From Microbacterium suaedae (GTDB lineage Bacteria > Actinomycetota > Actinomycetes > Actinomycetales > Microbacteriaceae): a DNA stretch of 64,000 nt. The DNA lies in assembly GCF_003254645.1 (NCBI RefSeq), contig NZ_PNFD01000002.1, forward strand, positions 496,001-560,000, given 5' to 3'. The translations under genes and the position numbers were made by a program. Positions 45,324 to 55,323 of this stretch are shown piece after piece (positions within the stretch are counted from its first letter, which is position 1; each line of letters opens with the position of its first letter). The notes under the pieces are model-generated. The model was not told the origin of the DNA. It made no database searches and saw only the letters and a list, made by a program, of their open reading frames with translations.

Positions 45324-46528
45324 TCGCTCGACTCCTCGTCGTACAGGCCGAAGTAGGTGGCGGCGGTGTCCATGTCCTTGTCGCCGCGCCCCGACAGGCA
45401 GATCGCGATCGTCGCATCGGGCCCGAGTTCGCGGCCGAGCCGCAGGGCGCCGGCGAGGGCGTGCGCCGATTCGATCGCGGGGATGATCCCCTCGGTCTCG
45501 GTGAGCAGGCGGAGCGCCTGCATCGCCTCGTCGTCTGTCGCGGGCACGTAGGTCGCACGCCCGGTGGCAGCGAGCCATGCGTGTTCCGGGCCGACGCCGG
45601 GATAGTCGAGCCCCGCAGAGATCGAGTGCGACTCGATCGTCTGCCCGTCATCGTCCATCAGAACGTAGGTGCGCGCACCGTGGAGGACCCCGGGTCGCCC
45701 GCGCTCGATCGAGGCCGCGTGACGCGGTGTGTCGACGCCGTCGCCGGCCGCCTCGACGCCCACGAGGCGGACGTCGGCGTCGTCGATGAACGCGTCGAAC
45801 ATGCCGATCGCGTTGGATCCGCCGCCGACGCAGGCGACGACCGCGTCGGGAAGGCTCCCCGTGCGATCGAGGAGCTGCTGACGAGCCTCCTCGGAGATGA
45901 CCTTCTGGAAGTCGCGAACCATCGCCGGGAAGGGATGCGGGCCCGCGGCCGTGCCGAAGATGTAGTTCGTCGTCTCGACGCTCGCGACCCAGTCCCGATA
46001 GGCCTCGTTGATGGCGTCCTTGAGCGTGCGAGACCCGTTCTTCACGGGCACGACCTCGGCGCCGAGCAGCCGCATCCGGGCGACGTTCAGGGCCTGTCGC
46101 TCGGTGTCGACCTCACCCATGTAGATCGTGCACTCCATGCCGAAGAGTGCCGCTGCCGTCGCGGTCGCCACGCCGTGCTGGCCCGCGCCCGTCTCCGCGA
46201 TCACGCGGGTCTTGCCGAGGCGCTTCGTGAGGAGCGCCTGGCCGAGCACGTTGTTGATCTTGTGGCTGCCCGTGTGGTTGAGATCTTCTCGCTTGAGGAA
46301 GACCCGAGCGCCTCCGGCGTGCGCGGCGAAGCGCGGCACCTCGGTCAGCGGCGAGGGTCGGCCCGCATAGTCGGTCAGCAGCGCCGCCAGCTCCGCGAGG
46401 AAGGACGGATCGGCCATCGCCTCGGCGTGGGCCGCCGCGAGGTCGTCGATGGCCGCGATGAGCGACTCGGGCATGTACCGCCCGCCGAAGTCGCCGAAGA
46501 ACGGGCCCGGCTGGTCGCGCAGTGACAT
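45320..46528 (-). CDS. trpB: Tryptophan synthase beta subunit
   Basis: PLP enzyme that joins indole and serine into tryptophan. The 402-residue protein carries the PLP-binding lysine in [19 protein letters not shown], the [20 protein letters not shown] loop, and the phosphate-binding [12 protein letters not shown]. Early [18 protein letters not shown] is the usual N-terminal signature. The ATG overlaps the trpC stop by one base, and its own stop overlaps trpA, making a tight trpC-trpB-trpA unit. Confidence 0.97.
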   Translation of the reverse strand: MSLRDQPGPFFGDFGGRYMPESLIAAIDDLAAAHAEAMADPSFLAELAALLTDYAGRPSPLTEVPRFAAHAGGARVFLKREDLNHTGSHKINNVLGQALLTKRLGKTRVIAETGAGQHGVATATAAALFGMECTIYMGEVDTERQALNVARMRLLGAEVVPVKNGSRTLKDAINEAYRDWVASVETTNYIFGTAAGPHPFPAMVRDFQKVISEEARQQLLDRTGSLPDAVVACVGGGSNAIGMFDAFIDDADVRLVGVEAAGDGVDTPRHAASIERGRPGVLHGARTYVLMDDDGQTIESHSISAGLDYPGVGPEHAWLAATGRATYVPATDDEAMQALRLLTETEGIIPAIESAHALAGALRLGRELGPDATIAICLSGRGDKDMDTAATYFGLYDEESSE

Positions 46529-47316
46529 CAGATCCCTTCGGTGGCCGAGATGAATGAACGGAGGGAACGGACGGGATCGCCCGTCACGAGGGCCTCGCCG
46601 ATCAGGACGGCGTCGGCGCCGTCGCGCCGATAGCGCACGACATCGTCGGGGGTCGACACCGCCGACTCGGCGACCCGGATGGTCCCCTCGGGAATGCCGG
46701 ACGCGAGACGCGCGAACAGCTCTCGGTCGAGCGAGAAGTCGGAGAGGTCACGGGCGTTGACGCCGATGATCGGCGCGCCGAGGTCAGCGGCGATCGACAC
46801 CTCGTCGGCCGTGTGGGCCTCGACAAGGGGGGTCATGCCCATCTCGACGATCAGGCCAAACAGCTCGGCGAGCTGACGGCGTTCAAGCGCGGCGACGATC
46901 AGCAGCACCATATCGGCGCCCGCGGCGCGAGCCTCCGCGACCTGATACGGCGTCGCCACGAAGTCCTTGCGGAGGACGGGGACGCCCACCCGTTCCTTGA
47001 CGGCCGTGAGATCGGCGAGGGAGCCCTTGAATCGGCGCCCCTCCGTGAGCACGCTGATCGCAGCGGCTCCGCCGGATTCGTACAGGCTCGCCTGATGAGA
47101 CGGATCCGGGATCGCGGCGAGATCGCCGCGCGACGGGCTCGCGCGCTTGACTTCCGCGATCACGCGGATCGTCTCGGTGCGAGCAAGGAACTCGGTCGCG
47201 TCGAGCGCGGGCGAGCGCTCCTCCGCGATCCGTTCGACCTCTGCGAGGGGCCGCTGCGCGCGTCGAGATTCGGCGTCCTCGACCGCCCCGGTCGTGAGGT
47301 CGGCGAGGAGCGACAT
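46528..47316 (-). CDS. trpC: Indole-3-glycerol-phosphate synthase
   Basis: Ring-closes CdRP to indole-3-glycerol phosphate. The 262-residue TIM barrel has the key lysine in [15 protein letters not shown], the [13 protein letters not shown] strand with the second catalytic lysine, and [13 protein letters not shown]. The start at ATG 47314-47316 overlaps the HGxxPAAW gene stop by one base. It is the first recognised trp enzyme gene in the operon; trpE and trpD are not in the window. Confidence 0.96.
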   Translation of the reverse strand: MSLLADLTTGAVEDAESRRAQRPLAEVERIAEERSPALDATEFLARTETIRVIAEVKRASPSRGDLAAIPDPSHQASLYESGGAAAISVLTEGRRFKGSLADLTAVKERVGVPVLRKDFVATPYQVAEARAAGADMVLLIVAALERRQLAELFGLIVEMGMTPLVEAHTADEVSIAADLGAPIIGVNARDLSDFSLDRELFARLASGIPEGTIRVAESAVSTPDDVVRYRRDGADAVLIGEALVTGDPVRSLRSFISATEGI

Positions 47317-47546
47317 CAGTGCCCCTTCGGCTGGTACTTGGGGCCGTTCGCGCCGAAACCGGCCTTCGCCATGATGAGACCGACGATCGGACCGACGACG
47401 AACAGGACAGCCGCCGCGAGAACGAGCCACATCACGTCGAAGAACAGCGCCGCCGTACCGATCGAGATCGCGATCAGCATGATGATGACGTTGGTCCAAG
47501 CCGCGGGCGAGTGGCCGTGGCCCGGGTCTCCGATGGGATTGCTCAT
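47316..47546 (-). CDS. HGxxPAAW-family small membrane protein
   Basis: A 76-residue membrane protein with the family motif H-G-H-S-P-A-A-W near residue 10 and two hydrophobic helices (NVIIMLIAISIGTAALFF and LVLAAAVLFVVGPIVGLIMA), ending in a basic tail GPKYQPKGH. It is found in the trp operon of many actinobacteria, next to trpC, but its role is unknown. It overlaps the trpC start by one base. Confidence 0.88.
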   Translation of the reverse strand: MSNPIGDPGHGHSPAAWTNVIIMLIAISIGTAALFFDVMWLVLAAAVLFVVGPIVGLIMAKAGFGANGPKYQPKGH

Positions 47547-47594
47547 GAGGCTGCTCCTGAAGAATCGTGCAGGGGATGAATCGAGTCTAGGGGA

Positions 47595-48248
47595 TCACGC
47601 CTCGGGATCCCCGCGGCGCGGGGGCTCGTCGGCGTGCGTCTCGGTCGGGTCGTCGCCACGAGAGAGGTCGTCCCAGGTATCGACCGCGTCGAGCGGGCCG
47701 GCGCCCGGCAGAGATCGCGGCACCGCGCTCTCGTAGCGTCGCCCGGCACGCGCCCATCTCGCGCCGGTCGAGAGCGCGAGCGCGCCTCCGGCGAAGACGA
47801 TGACCGCACCAGCGACTCCCGCCCAGGCCCAGGGTCCGGCGGAAACCTCGTCGACGAGCTCGGCCACGCTGGCCGAACCCGCGATGCCCGTGTGCTCCGT
47901 GACGGCGGTCTCGATCGCCGAGACGGGTGCCGCGGAGGCGACAGGTACCGAGAAGGCGACGAGCAGCGCCCCGATCGCGGCGGCGGCCGCTGCGAGAACC
48001 AGGCGCACGACGCGCCCTGTGAGGGCGAGCGCGAGCGACGAAGCCAGTGCCGCGAGCGAGAGCGGCTGCAGAAGCGGGACCGCGTCCGCTCCCGTCGACG
48101 AGACGATGGCGCCCGAGATCTCGGTCGTCGCCCAGGTCTGCGTCGATGAGATGAGCGCGATCGCGGATCCGCCCAGGAGAGTGACGACGCTCGCCGTGCG
48201 CCCGCGACGCACGGTCCAGCCCGCGGATGCGGCGGTCACGATCCCCAC
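47595..48248 (-). CDS. Trp-biosynthesis-associated membrane protein
   Basis: A 217-residue protein with four predicted hydrophobic segments: TASVVTLLGGSAIALISS, SLAALASSLALALTG, LVLAAAAAAIGALLVAFS and WAWAGVAGAVIVFAGGALAL. It fits the family found inside actinobacterial trp operons. The C-terminus is cytoplasmic and acidic. I choose GTG 48246-48248 because it overlaps the hisI stop by one base (TAGTG), which suggests coupling; a longer reading would lie inside hisI. In relatives trpE usually stands between hisI and this gene; here it does not. Function unknown. Confidence 0.85.
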   Translation of the reverse strand: MGIVTAASAGWTVRRGRTASVVTLLGGSAIALISSTQTWATTEISGAIVSSTGADAVPLLQPLSLAALASSLALALTGRVVRLVLAAAAAAIGALLVAFSVPVASAAPVSAIETAVTEHTGIAGSASVAELVDEVSAGPWAWAGVAGAVIVFAGGALALSTGARWARAGRRYESAVPRSLPGAGPLDAVDTWDDLSRGDDPTETHADEPPRRGDPEA

Positions 48249-48664
48249 TACTTCTCGTTCCGCCGCTCCGCGTCGCCACGAGCACCCTCGTCGCGTGGGC
48301 CCACGACCGGCTGGAGGTCGCGCTCGGCGCCATCGAAACACGTTCGCGTGCCGGTGTGGCAGGCGGCGCCGGTCTGCTCGACATCCAGCAGCACGACGTC
48401 ACCGTCGCAGTCGATGCGGGCGCCCTTCACGATCTGCACGTGGCCGGACGTGTCGCCCTTGCGCCAGTACTCCTGGCGGCTGCGCGACCAGTACGTGACG
48501 CGCCCCTCGGTGAGGGTGCGACGCAGGGCCTCCGCGTCCATCCACGCGAGCATGAGCACATCGTGCGTGGTGTGCTCCTGCACCACGGCGGGCACGAGGC
48601 CGTCGTCTCCGAACCGCACGCGTGACATGCGCAGCGCGAGATCGAGGTCGTTCGGTGCGTTCAT
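48248..48664 (-). CDS. hisI: Phosphoribosyl-AMP cyclohydrolase
   Basis: Third step of histidine synthesis. The 138-residue protein has the metal-binding [18 protein letters not shown] and CHTGTRTCF segments, with three cysteines for zinc, and an early [17 protein letters not shown]. It stands alone, without a HisE domain; hisE is separate in this operon. Its stop overlaps the next gene. Confidence 0.96.
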   Translation of the reverse strand: MNAPNDLDLALRMSRVRFGDDGLVPAVVQEHTTHDVLMLAWMDAEALRRTLTEGRVTYWSRSRQEYWRKGDTSGHVQIVKGARIDCDGDVVLLDVEQTGAACHTGTRTCFDGAERDLQPVVGPRDEGARGDAERRNEK

Positions 48665-48719
48665 CGGGTGAAAGCTCTCCTGTCAGCGCGGCGTCGCGAC
48701 GGCGCGCCGTTCGGAATGG

Positions 48720-49511
48720 TCATCGGATCAGGATCCCCTCATCGCGCATGGCCTGCTTGACCTGCGTGATGGTGATCTGCCCGGAATGGAACACGGTCGC
48801 CGCGAGCACGGCATCGGCGCCCGCGCGCACCGCCGGGGCGAAGTGCGCGGCCTCCCCCGCACCCCCCGAGGCGATGATCGGCACATCGGCGCACTCGCGC
48901 ACGGCGGTCGTCAGCTCCAGATCGAATCCGGCCCGGGTGCCGTCGGCGTCGATCGAATTGACGAGCAACTCTCCCGCGCCGCGTTCGACGGCCTCCCGCG
49001 CCCAGGCGATGGCGTCGATGTCGGTCTCCGTGCGACCGCCGTGGGTCGTCACGACGAATCCGCTCTCGGTCTTCTCCGACCGCTTGATGTCGAGAGAGAG
49101 CACGAGCGCCTGCGCGCCGAAACGGTCGGCGATCTCGTCCAGCAGCCCCGGCCTCGCGATCGCCGCCGAGTTCACGCCGACCTTGTCGGCGCCGACCTCC
49201 TGCAGGCGGGCCACGTCCTCGACCGACCGCACACCTCCCCCGACCGTGAGCGGAATGAAGACCTGCTCGGCCGTCGAGCGGACGACGTCGTACATCGTCG
49301 CGCGCTCCTCGACCGAGGCCCCCACATCGAGGAAGGTGAGCTCGTCAGCACCCTGCGCGTAGTACTCGCGCGCCAGTTCGACGGGATCCCCCATCTCGCG
49401 AAGATTCTCGAAGTTGACGCCCTTGACGACGCGCCCGCCCGACACATCGAGGCAGGGGATGACGCGCGTCGCGACGCCGAGATCCGAGGCCGTCGCGTGC
49501 TGCGGAGTCAT
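48720..49511 (-). CDS. hisF: Imidazole glycerol phosphate synthase subunit HisF
   Basis: The cyclase subunit that makes the imidazole ring. The 263-residue barrel starts [18 protein letters not shown], with the catalytic Asp, and has the second catalytic Asp in the [16 protein letters not shown] strand and [11 protein letters not shown]. The glutaminase partner HisH is not in the window. Its N-terminal start is at ATG 49509-49511. It follows hisG at close spacing. Confidence 0.96.
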   Translation of the reverse strand: MTPQHATASDLGVATRVIPCLDVSGGRVVKGVNFENLREMGDPVELAREYYAQGADELTFLDVGASVEERATMYDVVRSTAEQVFIPLTVGGGVRSVEDVARLQEVGADKVGVNSAAIARPGLLDEIADRFGAQALVLSLDIKRSEKTESGFVVTTHGGRTETDIDAIAWAREAVERGAGELLVNSIDADGTRAGFDLELTTAVRECADVPIIASGGAGEAAHFAPAVRAGADAVLAATVFHSGQITITQVKQAMRDEGILIR

Positions 49512-49518
49512 GCCAGCC

Positions 49519-50361
49519 TCACAGTCGCGCGTTGTCGATCGCGGTCACGAGCAGTGCCCGCGCGCCGAGAGCGTAGAGGTCGTCCATGATCCGGTTCGCC
49601 TCGAGCCGGGGCACCATGACGCGCACGGCGACCCAGCCTTCGCGCTGCAGAGGCGACACGGTCGGCGACTGCATGCCCTGCGCGACCTCGCTCGCACGGT
49701 CGAGCAGATCAGCCGGCAGATCGTAGTCGAGCATGACGTAGCGGCGCGCGACGAGGACACCGCGCAGACGGCGCAGCAGCGTGTCGACCCCCGCCGGGTC
49801 GCTCGGCCCCTGGATGAGGATGGCTTCGGACTCCAGCATGACGGGCCCGAAGATCTCGAGGCCTGCCTGCCGGAGCGTCGTCCCCGTCGACACGACGTCT
49901 GCCACGGCGTCGGCGACACCGAGACGGACGGCAGACTCGACCGCACCGTTCAGCGGCACCACGTCGACGGACACACCGTGTTCCGCGAGAAACGACTCGA
50001 CGAGCCCCGCATAGCTCGTCGCCACGCGCTTGCCGTCGAGATCTTCGAGCGAAGCGAATCGGCCGGTGGGGGCGGCGAAGCGGAACGTCGAGTCGCCGAA
50101 TCCGAGCGCCTCGATCTCGCGAGCCTCCGGTAGGCGCACATCGAGAAGCAGATCGCGGCCGGTCAGGCCGACGTCGAGCGCGCCGTGAGCGACATACGTC
50201 GCGATATCGCGGGGGCGCAGATAGAAGAACTCGACGCCGTTCGCGTCGTCGATGAGGTGCAGGGTCTTCGAGTCACGGCGAGTGGCATAGCCGGCCTCAG
50301 CCAGCATCTGCACGGCGGTCTCGGACAGCGAGCCCTTGTTGGGGATGGCGATACGCAGCAC
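49519..50361 (-). CDS. hisG: ATP phosphoribosyltransferase (long HisG form)
   Basis: Commits PRPP and ATP to histidine synthesis. The 280-residue length and the C-terminal [20 protein letters not shown] domain show the long, histidine-inhibited form, which needs no HisZ. The catalytic domain begins [19 protein letters not shown], and [14 protein letters not shown] carries the PRPP loop. It is directly followed by hisF, with a seven-base gap. Confidence 0.96.
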   Translation of the reverse strand: MLRIAIPNKGSLSETAVQMLAEAGYATRRDSKTLHLIDDANGVEFFYLRPRDIATYVAHGALDVGLTGRDLLLDVRLPEAREIEALGFGDSTFRFAAPTGRFASLEDLDGKRVATSYAGLVESFLAEHGVSVDVVPLNGAVESAVRLGVADAVADVVSTGTTLRQAGLEIFGPVMLESEAILIQGPSDPAGVDTLLRRLRGVLVARRYVMLDYDLPADLLDRASEVAQGMQSPTVSPLQREGWVAVRVMVPRLEANRIMDDLYALGARALLVTAIDNARL

Positions 50362-50410
50362 GGGTGGGGTCTTTCCTGATCGGTGGGCGTGGCGGAACGG
50401 CGAACGCGGA

Positions 50411-50674
50411 TCAGAGATGTCGATAGACGTCGTCGAGGCTGAGCCCCTTCGCGAGCATCATCACCTGCAGGTGATACAGGAGCTGGGACATCTCCTCGGC
50501 CGTCTCCGCGTCGGACTGGTACTCCGACGCCATCCAGACCTCGGCAGCTTCCTCGACGATCTTCTTGCCGATGAAATGCACGCCGCGATCCAGCTCGTCG
50601 ACGGTGCCGGATCCCTCGGGGCGGGTCTGTGCCTTCTCGCTCAGCTCGGCGAACAGGTCCTCGAACGTCTTCAC
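50411..50674 (-). CDS. hisE: Phosphoribosyl-ATP pyrophosphatase
   Basis: Second step of histidine synthesis. The 87-residue protein has the MazG-like acidic helix [15 protein letters not shown] with the metal-binding Glu residues, and ends [23 protein letters not shown]. The start is ATG 50672-50674; its stop lies 49 bases before hisG. Confidence 0.95.
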   Translation of the reverse strand: MKTFEDLFAELSEKAQTRPEGSGTVDELDRGVHFIGKKIVEEAAEVWMASEYQSDAETAEEMSQLLYHLQVMMLAKGLSLDDVYRHL

Positions 50675-50690
50675 CCGTCCAGGCTACCGC

Positions 50691-51365
50691 TCAGTGGCTG
50701 TGCGCTCGCGCCAGCTCCCGCAGCTGGGCAATGCGCGCGTCGATGTCGTCGGCGCCGAACACGGCCGAGCCCGCGACGAAGGTGTCCGCTCCGGCCGCGG
50801 CGGCCTGCTCGATCGTGCCCGGGCCGATGCCGCCGTCGACCTGCAGCCAGACGTCGGCACCCGTCCGTGAGGCTGCCTCGCGCAGCTCCGCCAGCTTCGG
50901 CATCGTCTCCGGCATGAAGCTCTGCCCACCGAACCCCGGCTCGACCGTCATCACGAGCACCTGGTCGAACTCGCCGAGATGGTCGAGAAGCGGTTCCACC
51001 GACGTGCCGGGCTTCGCCGCGATTCCCGCACGCGCGCCGATGTCGCGGATCCGTCGTGCGAGGGCGATGGGATCCCGTGCCGCCTCGACATGGAAGGTGA
51101 CGGAGGCCGCGCCGATCTCGGCGTAGCCGGGAGCCCAGCGATCCGGATCGCTGATCATGAGGTGCACGTCCAACGGGATCGGGCTCGTCGCCTGCACGCG
51201 CTCGACCATCTGCGGGCCGAAGGTGAGGTTCGGCACGAAATGGTTGTCCATGACGTCGACGTGCACGAGGTCGGCCCCCGCGATGCGCTCGAGGTCGCGC
51301 TGCATGTTCACGAAGTCGGCGGACAGGATGCTCGGGTTGATGCGCGGGGCTCCGGGAAGTGTCAC
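50691..51365 (-). CDS. rpe: Ribulose-phosphate 3-epimerase
   Basis: Pentose phosphate enzyme, interconverting ribulose 5-phosphate and xylulose 5-phosphate. The 224-residue barrel has INPSILSADFVNMQRDL with a catalytic Asp, DVMDNHFVPNLTFGP, DVHLMISDP, VMTVEPGFGGQSF and QVDGGIGPGTI. The start is GTG 51363-51365, with GATAAT six bases before it, a likely leaderless start. It ends 16 bases before hisE, so rpe may lead the his-trp operon. Confidence 0.95.
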   Translation of the reverse strand: MTLPGAPRINPSILSADFVNMQRDLERIAGADLVHVDVMDNHFVPNLTFGPQMVERVQATSPIPLDVHLMISDPDRWAPGYAEIGAASVTFHVEAARDPIALARRIRDIGARAGIAAKPGTSVEPLLDHLGEFDQVLVMTVEPGFGGQSFMPETMPKLAELREAASRTGADVWLQVDGGIGPGTIEQAAAAGADTFVAGSAVFGADDIDARIAQLRELARAHSH

Positions 51366-51426
51366 CCCGTCATTATCCCCGGGTCGCCGTCGGTAGTGTG
51401 AAGCGAGCATTCGAGGGGGTGGGGAA

Positions 51427-52935
51427 TTGGGCGATTTCCCGTGGCAGAAGGGCGGGCACCGCGACGACACGTTCCGCTGGGACAGGCGGATGCCGTGGCA
51501 GCGGGACGGCGAGCCGAGCCCTTCCGAGCACGGCGACGAGGCGGAGGCAGCTTCCGATGTCTCGGTCTCGGAAGTCACGTCTCCGGAGGAAACGTCCCCG
51601 GAGAGGCTCTCCCCGGAGGCCGCGTCTCCGGAGGAACTGTTCTCGGAGGAGATCTCCCCTGCGCCCCCGTCCGGCTCCGAAACGGGCGGCGAGAAGGCCG
51701 GCATCCAGGACACGACGGCGCGCCCGTCGACCGGGCGTTCCGCCCCCGCCACGGAGCAACCGGCCGCCACACCCTCGACGCCCGAGCCGTCATCGGAGCC
51801 CGAGCGGAACCCGTTTCTTCGCCCCGCGGCGCCTCACGGATCGTCGCGGGCACCGCGCACGGCTCGTCCTGCGAAGAGGGGATTCCGGATCGCGGCGTGG
51901 ACCGTGGGCGGCGCCGTCGCCCTTCCTGTGATCTTCGGTGTGATCGGCTCGGCGATCGGCGACGGCGACGACAACGGCGGCGATCGCGAGGCGGCACCGG
52001 AAGTGCCTCAGCAGGAGATCGCGCAGATCACGCATGATTTCTTTGCGGCGGTTTCGGATGCCGATCTCGACGAGGCAATGGCCCGGCTCGACGTCGACCA
52101 CGAACCCGACGGAGACTATGAGAGCCATGCCCTGCTCACGCAGGAAGTCCTCGACGGCATCTCTCAACGGGCGCCGATATCCGATATCTCGATCGGCGAG
52201 GTGTCCCCCGACCCGGAGCACGACTGGCGCGCGACGGTCGAGGTCGGCTATCGCCTCGGCGACGGTCCGCACACGGTCCACGAGATCGAGGTTTACGAGT
52301 CGGCGTGGGCGACGACGGACTGGGCCATCGCTCCTGTGAACTTCTCACAGTGGCTGTCCCCCGAGACGCTGCCCACGGAGCTCCAGATCGAGGGGGTTCC
52401 GATCGACGAAGAGAACCGGTACGTCCTCCTCCCCGGACTGTACGAGTTCGACACGGGATCCGATCGGACGACGCTCTGGGCCGCCGACGAGAACGGCGAT
52501 CAGGTGCTGTTCGAGGATCGGCTTCTCGCGATCCCCGGGGCCTGGGAGGCGATCGTCGGCACCGAGATCACGGAGGAAGGGCGTCGACAGGTCATCGCGG
52601 CGGTCGACGCGTCACTCGATGCGTGCGTCGCCGAGGACACCCTCGAGACGGCCTGCGGATCCCTCGACGCCAACGCGTTCGGCGGCGGGATCCCGATCGA
52701 CGGGACGCTCCGCCGCGAGCTCACGTACGACGTCGGTGCCGAAGCCGTCGTCTCGCTGCACTTCGACGATCCGAGCACGGCCATCGCTTACCGCTCCGTC
52801 ACGATCGGGACGACGGCGAGATGCGCCGATGGCGACGACGAGGTCGAGTGCGTCGCCGACGAGCTTCTCGAACGGGCGGTCATCGACGTCTCCGACCCCG
52901 ACCTTCGGGTGCGATGGGAGAGCGACGCCCCCTGA
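51427..52935 (+). CDS. Membrane-anchored hypothetical protein with pentapeptide repeats
   Basis: A 502-residue protein of unknown function with TTG start 51427 and AGGGGGTGGGG upstream. The N-terminal 150 residues are cytoplasmic and low in complexity, including a tandem of T-S-P-E-E-like units at residues 51-78. A single membrane helix follows at about 154-176 (AAWTVGGAVALPVIFGVIG), preceded by a basic stretch. The outer part has two halves: a strand/helix domain around QEIAQITHDFFAAVSDADL and a C-terminal region with paired cysteines (CVAEDTLETAC and CADGDDEVEC). The layout looks like a surface sensor or binding protein. It is divergent from rpe. Confidence 0.8.
   Translation: MGDFPWQKGGHRDDTFRWDRRMPWQRDGEPSPSEHGDEAEAASDVSVSEVTSPEETSPERLSPEAASPEELFSEEISPAPPSGSETGGEKAGIQDTTARPSTGRSAPATEQPAATPSTPEPSSEPERNPFLRPAAPHGSSRAPRTARPAKRGFRIAAWTVGGAVALPVIFGVIGSAIGDGDDNGGDREAAPEVPQQEIAQITHDFFAAVSDADLDEAMARLDVDHEPDGDYESHALLTQEVLDGISQRAPISDISIGEVSPDPEHDWRATVEVGYRLGDGPHTVHEIEVYESAWATTDWAIAPVNFSQWLSPETLPTELQIEGVPIDEENRYVLLPGLYEFDTGSDRTTLWAADENGDQVLFEDRLLAIPGAWEAIVGTEITEEGRRQVIAAVDASLDACVAEDTLETACGSLDANAFGGGIPIDGTLRRELTYDVGAEAVVSLHFDDPSTAIAYRSVTIGTTARCADGDDEVECVADELLERAVIDVSDPDLRVRWESDAP
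51577..51660 (+). repeat. 15-base tandem repeat coding T-S-P-E-E-like units
   Basis: Five and a half units of 15 bases code TSPEE, TSPER, LSPEA, ASPEE, LFSEE and ISP, at residues 51-78 of the membrane protein. The unit GTCTCCGGAGGAA-like is partly degenerate. Such repeats can vary in number by slippage. Confidence 0.75.
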
Positions 52936-52943
52936 GCAGGCGG

Positions 52944-54362
52944 TCAGCGTCGCCGCAGGAGCGCGAGGAACATGGCATCGGTCCCGTGACGATGGGGCCA
53001 GAGCTGAGCGACGGGGAGCCCCTCATCGCGCGTCCCGAGTTCCAGACGCTCGCGAGACACGGCCTGCAGAGCGGCCGGCGCGTCGAGCATCTCGACGGCG
53101 TCGCCCCGGCGCTCGACGACGGTGCGGACGACCGCGCTCGTCTCGGCCAGGTGGGGCGAGCACGTGACGTAGGCGACGATGCCGCCCGGCGCGAGCGCCT
53201 CCACGGCGGCGTCAAGGAGCTCCTCCTGCAGAGCCGCGAGCCCGCCGACGTCGTCGGGTCGCTTGCGCCAGCGCGCCTCCGGGCGGCGACGCAACGCGCC
53301 GAGGCCCGTGCAGGGCGCGTCGACGAGGATCCGATCGAATTCTCCTGCGTTCTCCCTCGCAAGCTCACGTCCGTCACGCTCATGGACGGGGACGTCGCCC
53401 GGAACGGCCTCGAGCGCTCTGCGCACCAGGCCCGCGCGCGCGGGCACGACTTCGTTCGCTTCGAGGTGCGCGCCGACGGTGCGCGCCTCCGCCGCGAGGA
53501 GCGCCGTCTTGCCGCCGGGCCCGGCGCACAGGTCGAGCCACCGCTCTCCGACGTGCACAGGATCGAGCCGCGCGAGCGCGAGGGCGACGAGCTGGGATCC
53601 CTCGTCCTGTACGCGCTGTGCACCACGAGAAGCGCGTACGAGCCCCTCGGGGTCGCCCGCAGGCGCGCGAAAGCCGATGGGCGAGAAGGGTGTGCGCGGC
53701 GGGACCGGCTCCGCGAGATCAGGCAGGGCCGCCATCGTGACGGCCGGAGAGGAGTTGTCGGCAGCAAGCAGCTCGTCGAGCTCATCGGCACGCCCCTCGG
53801 CGGCCAGAGAGCGGCGAAGTGCGCGCACGATCCACACCGGATGCGACGTCGTCCGCCCCAGCGCCTCGTCGTCGCTCCGCGCCGCAGCCACGATCGCATC
53901 GTGCCATTCGCCAGGAGTGTCCCGAGAGATCCGACGGAGCACGGCGTTGGCGAATCCGGCCGCACCACGGCCGCTTGCGCGCCGCGCGAGCACGACGGCC
54001 TCATTGACGGCGGCGTGCGAGGCGACCCGCGTCGCCAGCAGCTGATGAGCACCGAGCCGGAGCGCATCGAGGACCCCCGCGTCGATCGCAGAGACCTCGC
54101 GGCCGGACGCAAGCTCGATGATCGCGTCGTACATGCCTCGCCCGCGCAGTGTGCCGTAGGTGAGTTCGGTCGCCAGAGCGGCGTCGCCGGCCGAGAGGCC
54201 GGCCCGCTCGATCTCAGCGGGCAGAAGCAGGTTCGCATAGGCGTCGTCTGATTCGACGGCGCGGAGCACGCGGAAAGCGACCTCTCTGGACGCCTGCACG
54301 ACCTCGGGTGCGTCGCCTCGCCCCCGGCGCGGGTGCGGAGCTCGCCGGCGCGCGCCGCTCAT
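52944..54362 (-). CDS. rsmB: 16S rRNA (cytosine-C5)-methyltransferase RsmB-like
   Basis: A 472-residue Fmu/RsmB protein. The N-terminal NusB-like domain is ASREVAFRVLRAVESDDAYANL to about residue 160, and the methyltransferase has the SAM motif WLDLCAGPGGKTALLAA. The catalytic cysteines are in ILVDAPCTGLGAL and AYVTCSPHLAET. It methylates C967 of 16S rRNA in E. coli. Its ATG overlaps the fmt stop as ATGA, and its own stop is nine bases from the stop of the convergent membrane protein gene. Confidence 0.95.
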   Translation of the reverse strand: MSGARRRAPHPRRGRGDAPEVVQASREVAFRVLRAVESDDAYANLLLPAEIERAGLSAGDAALATELTYGTLRGRGMYDAIIELASGREVSAIDAGVLDALRLGAHQLLATRVASHAAVNEAVVLARRASGRGAAGFANAVLRRISRDTPGEWHDAIVAAARSDDEALGRTTSHPVWIVRALRRSLAAEGRADELDELLAADNSSPAVTMAALPDLAEPVPPRTPFSPIGFRAPAGDPEGLVRASRGAQRVQDEGSQLVALALARLDPVHVGERWLDLCAGPGGKTALLAAEARTVGAHLEANEVVPARAGLVRRALEAVPGDVPVHERDGRELARENAGEFDRILVDAPCTGLGALRRRPEARWRKRPDDVGGLAALQEELLDAAVEALAPGGIVAYVTCSPHLAETSAVVRTVVERRGDAVEMLDAPAALQAVSRERLELGTRDEGLPVAQLWPHRHGTDAMFLALLRRR

Positions 54363-55297
54363 GCGCCGAGAACCACCGCGTCGCGGAGACCGCGGTGCCA
54401 GTCGGCGGCCGCCATCGCGGGCTTGCCCGAGGGCTGGACGCGTTCGACGAGGATCGGCATCGTGCCGGTTCCCACAAGCACCCCGCCCCGGGTCGAGGAG
54501 ACCGCCCCGGGGGCGAGCGCCTCCGTGGCATCCGACCTCCGCGCGGCGAGGATCTTGAACCGCTCCCCCGCAAGCGTCGTATGTGCACCGGGCTCGGGGG
54601 TCACGCCGCGGAACCGCGCCAGCACTTCGTCAGCCGAGGCGTCCCAGCGAAGCCGGGCGTCGTCGAGCGAGAGCTTCGGCGCGAATGTGGGCGTGCCACG
54701 CTGGGGCTCAGCGACGGCCGTGCCACCCTCGATCCCTGCGACCGTGTCGACAAGCAGCTCCGCTCCCGAGCCTGCGAGCGAGGTCAGGACATCACCGGCC
54801 GTGTCGTCGGCCCCGGGCGCGTGGACGCGAACACCGAACACGTCCCCGGCGTCGAGCTCGGGAACGAGGCGGAAAACGCTTGACCCCGTCTCGGAGTCGC
54901 CCGCGATGAGCGCGTGCTGCACGGGCGCTGCTCCGCGCCAACGCGGCAGCAGCGAGAAGTGCAGATTGATCCACCCGTGGTCCGGAGCCGACAGCAGCGG
55001 CTCGCGTACGAGCCCGCCATAGGCGACGATCACACCGAGATCGGGCGCGAAGTCCTGGATCCGAGCGGTCGCTTCGTCGTCGAGCCGCGCGGCCTTCACG
55101 ACGGGAAGGCCCAGTTCGTCCGCGGCGCGCGCGACGGGCGAAGGCGTGAGGATGCGGCGACGACCCAGGGGCGCGTCGGGCCGCGTCACGACCGCGGCGA
55201 TCTCATGGCCCGCAGCGTGCAGAGCATGCAGCGAGGGGACGGCGACGTCGGGGGTCCCGGCGAAGACGATGCGAAGACGATCGCTGGTGTGCGGCAT
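54359..55297 (-). CDS. fmt: Methionyl-tRNA formyltransferase
   Basis: Adds formyl to initiator Met-tRNA. The 312-residue protein starts LRIVFAGTPDVAVPSLHAL, has the formyl-THF site around HGWINLHFSLLPRWRGAAPV with the catalytic Asn and His, and a C-terminal OB-like domain. I place the start at ATG 55297 with AAAGGA 11 bases upstream. GTG 55327 overlaps the priA stop (GTGA) and would add ten residues; that alternative is possible and would mean coupling. It overlaps rsmB by four bases. Confidence 0.94.
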   Translation of the reverse strand: MPHTSDRLRIVFAGTPDVAVPSLHALHAAGHEIAAVVTRPDAPLGRRRILTPSPVARAADELGLPVVKAARLDDEATARIQDFAPDLGVIVAYGGLVREPLLSAPDHGWINLHFSLLPRWRGAAPVQHALIAGDSETGSSVFRLVPELDAGDVFGVRVHAPGADDTAGDVLTSLAGSGAELLVDTVAGIEGGTAVAEPQRGTPTFAPKLSLDDARLRWDASADEVLARFRGVTPEPGAHTTLAGERFKILAARRSDATEALAPGAVSSTRGGVLVGTGTMPILVERVQPSGKPAMAAADWHRGLRDAVVLGA

Positions 55298-55323
55298 GAC
55301 GAGGGGCGTCCTTTCGACGGGGC

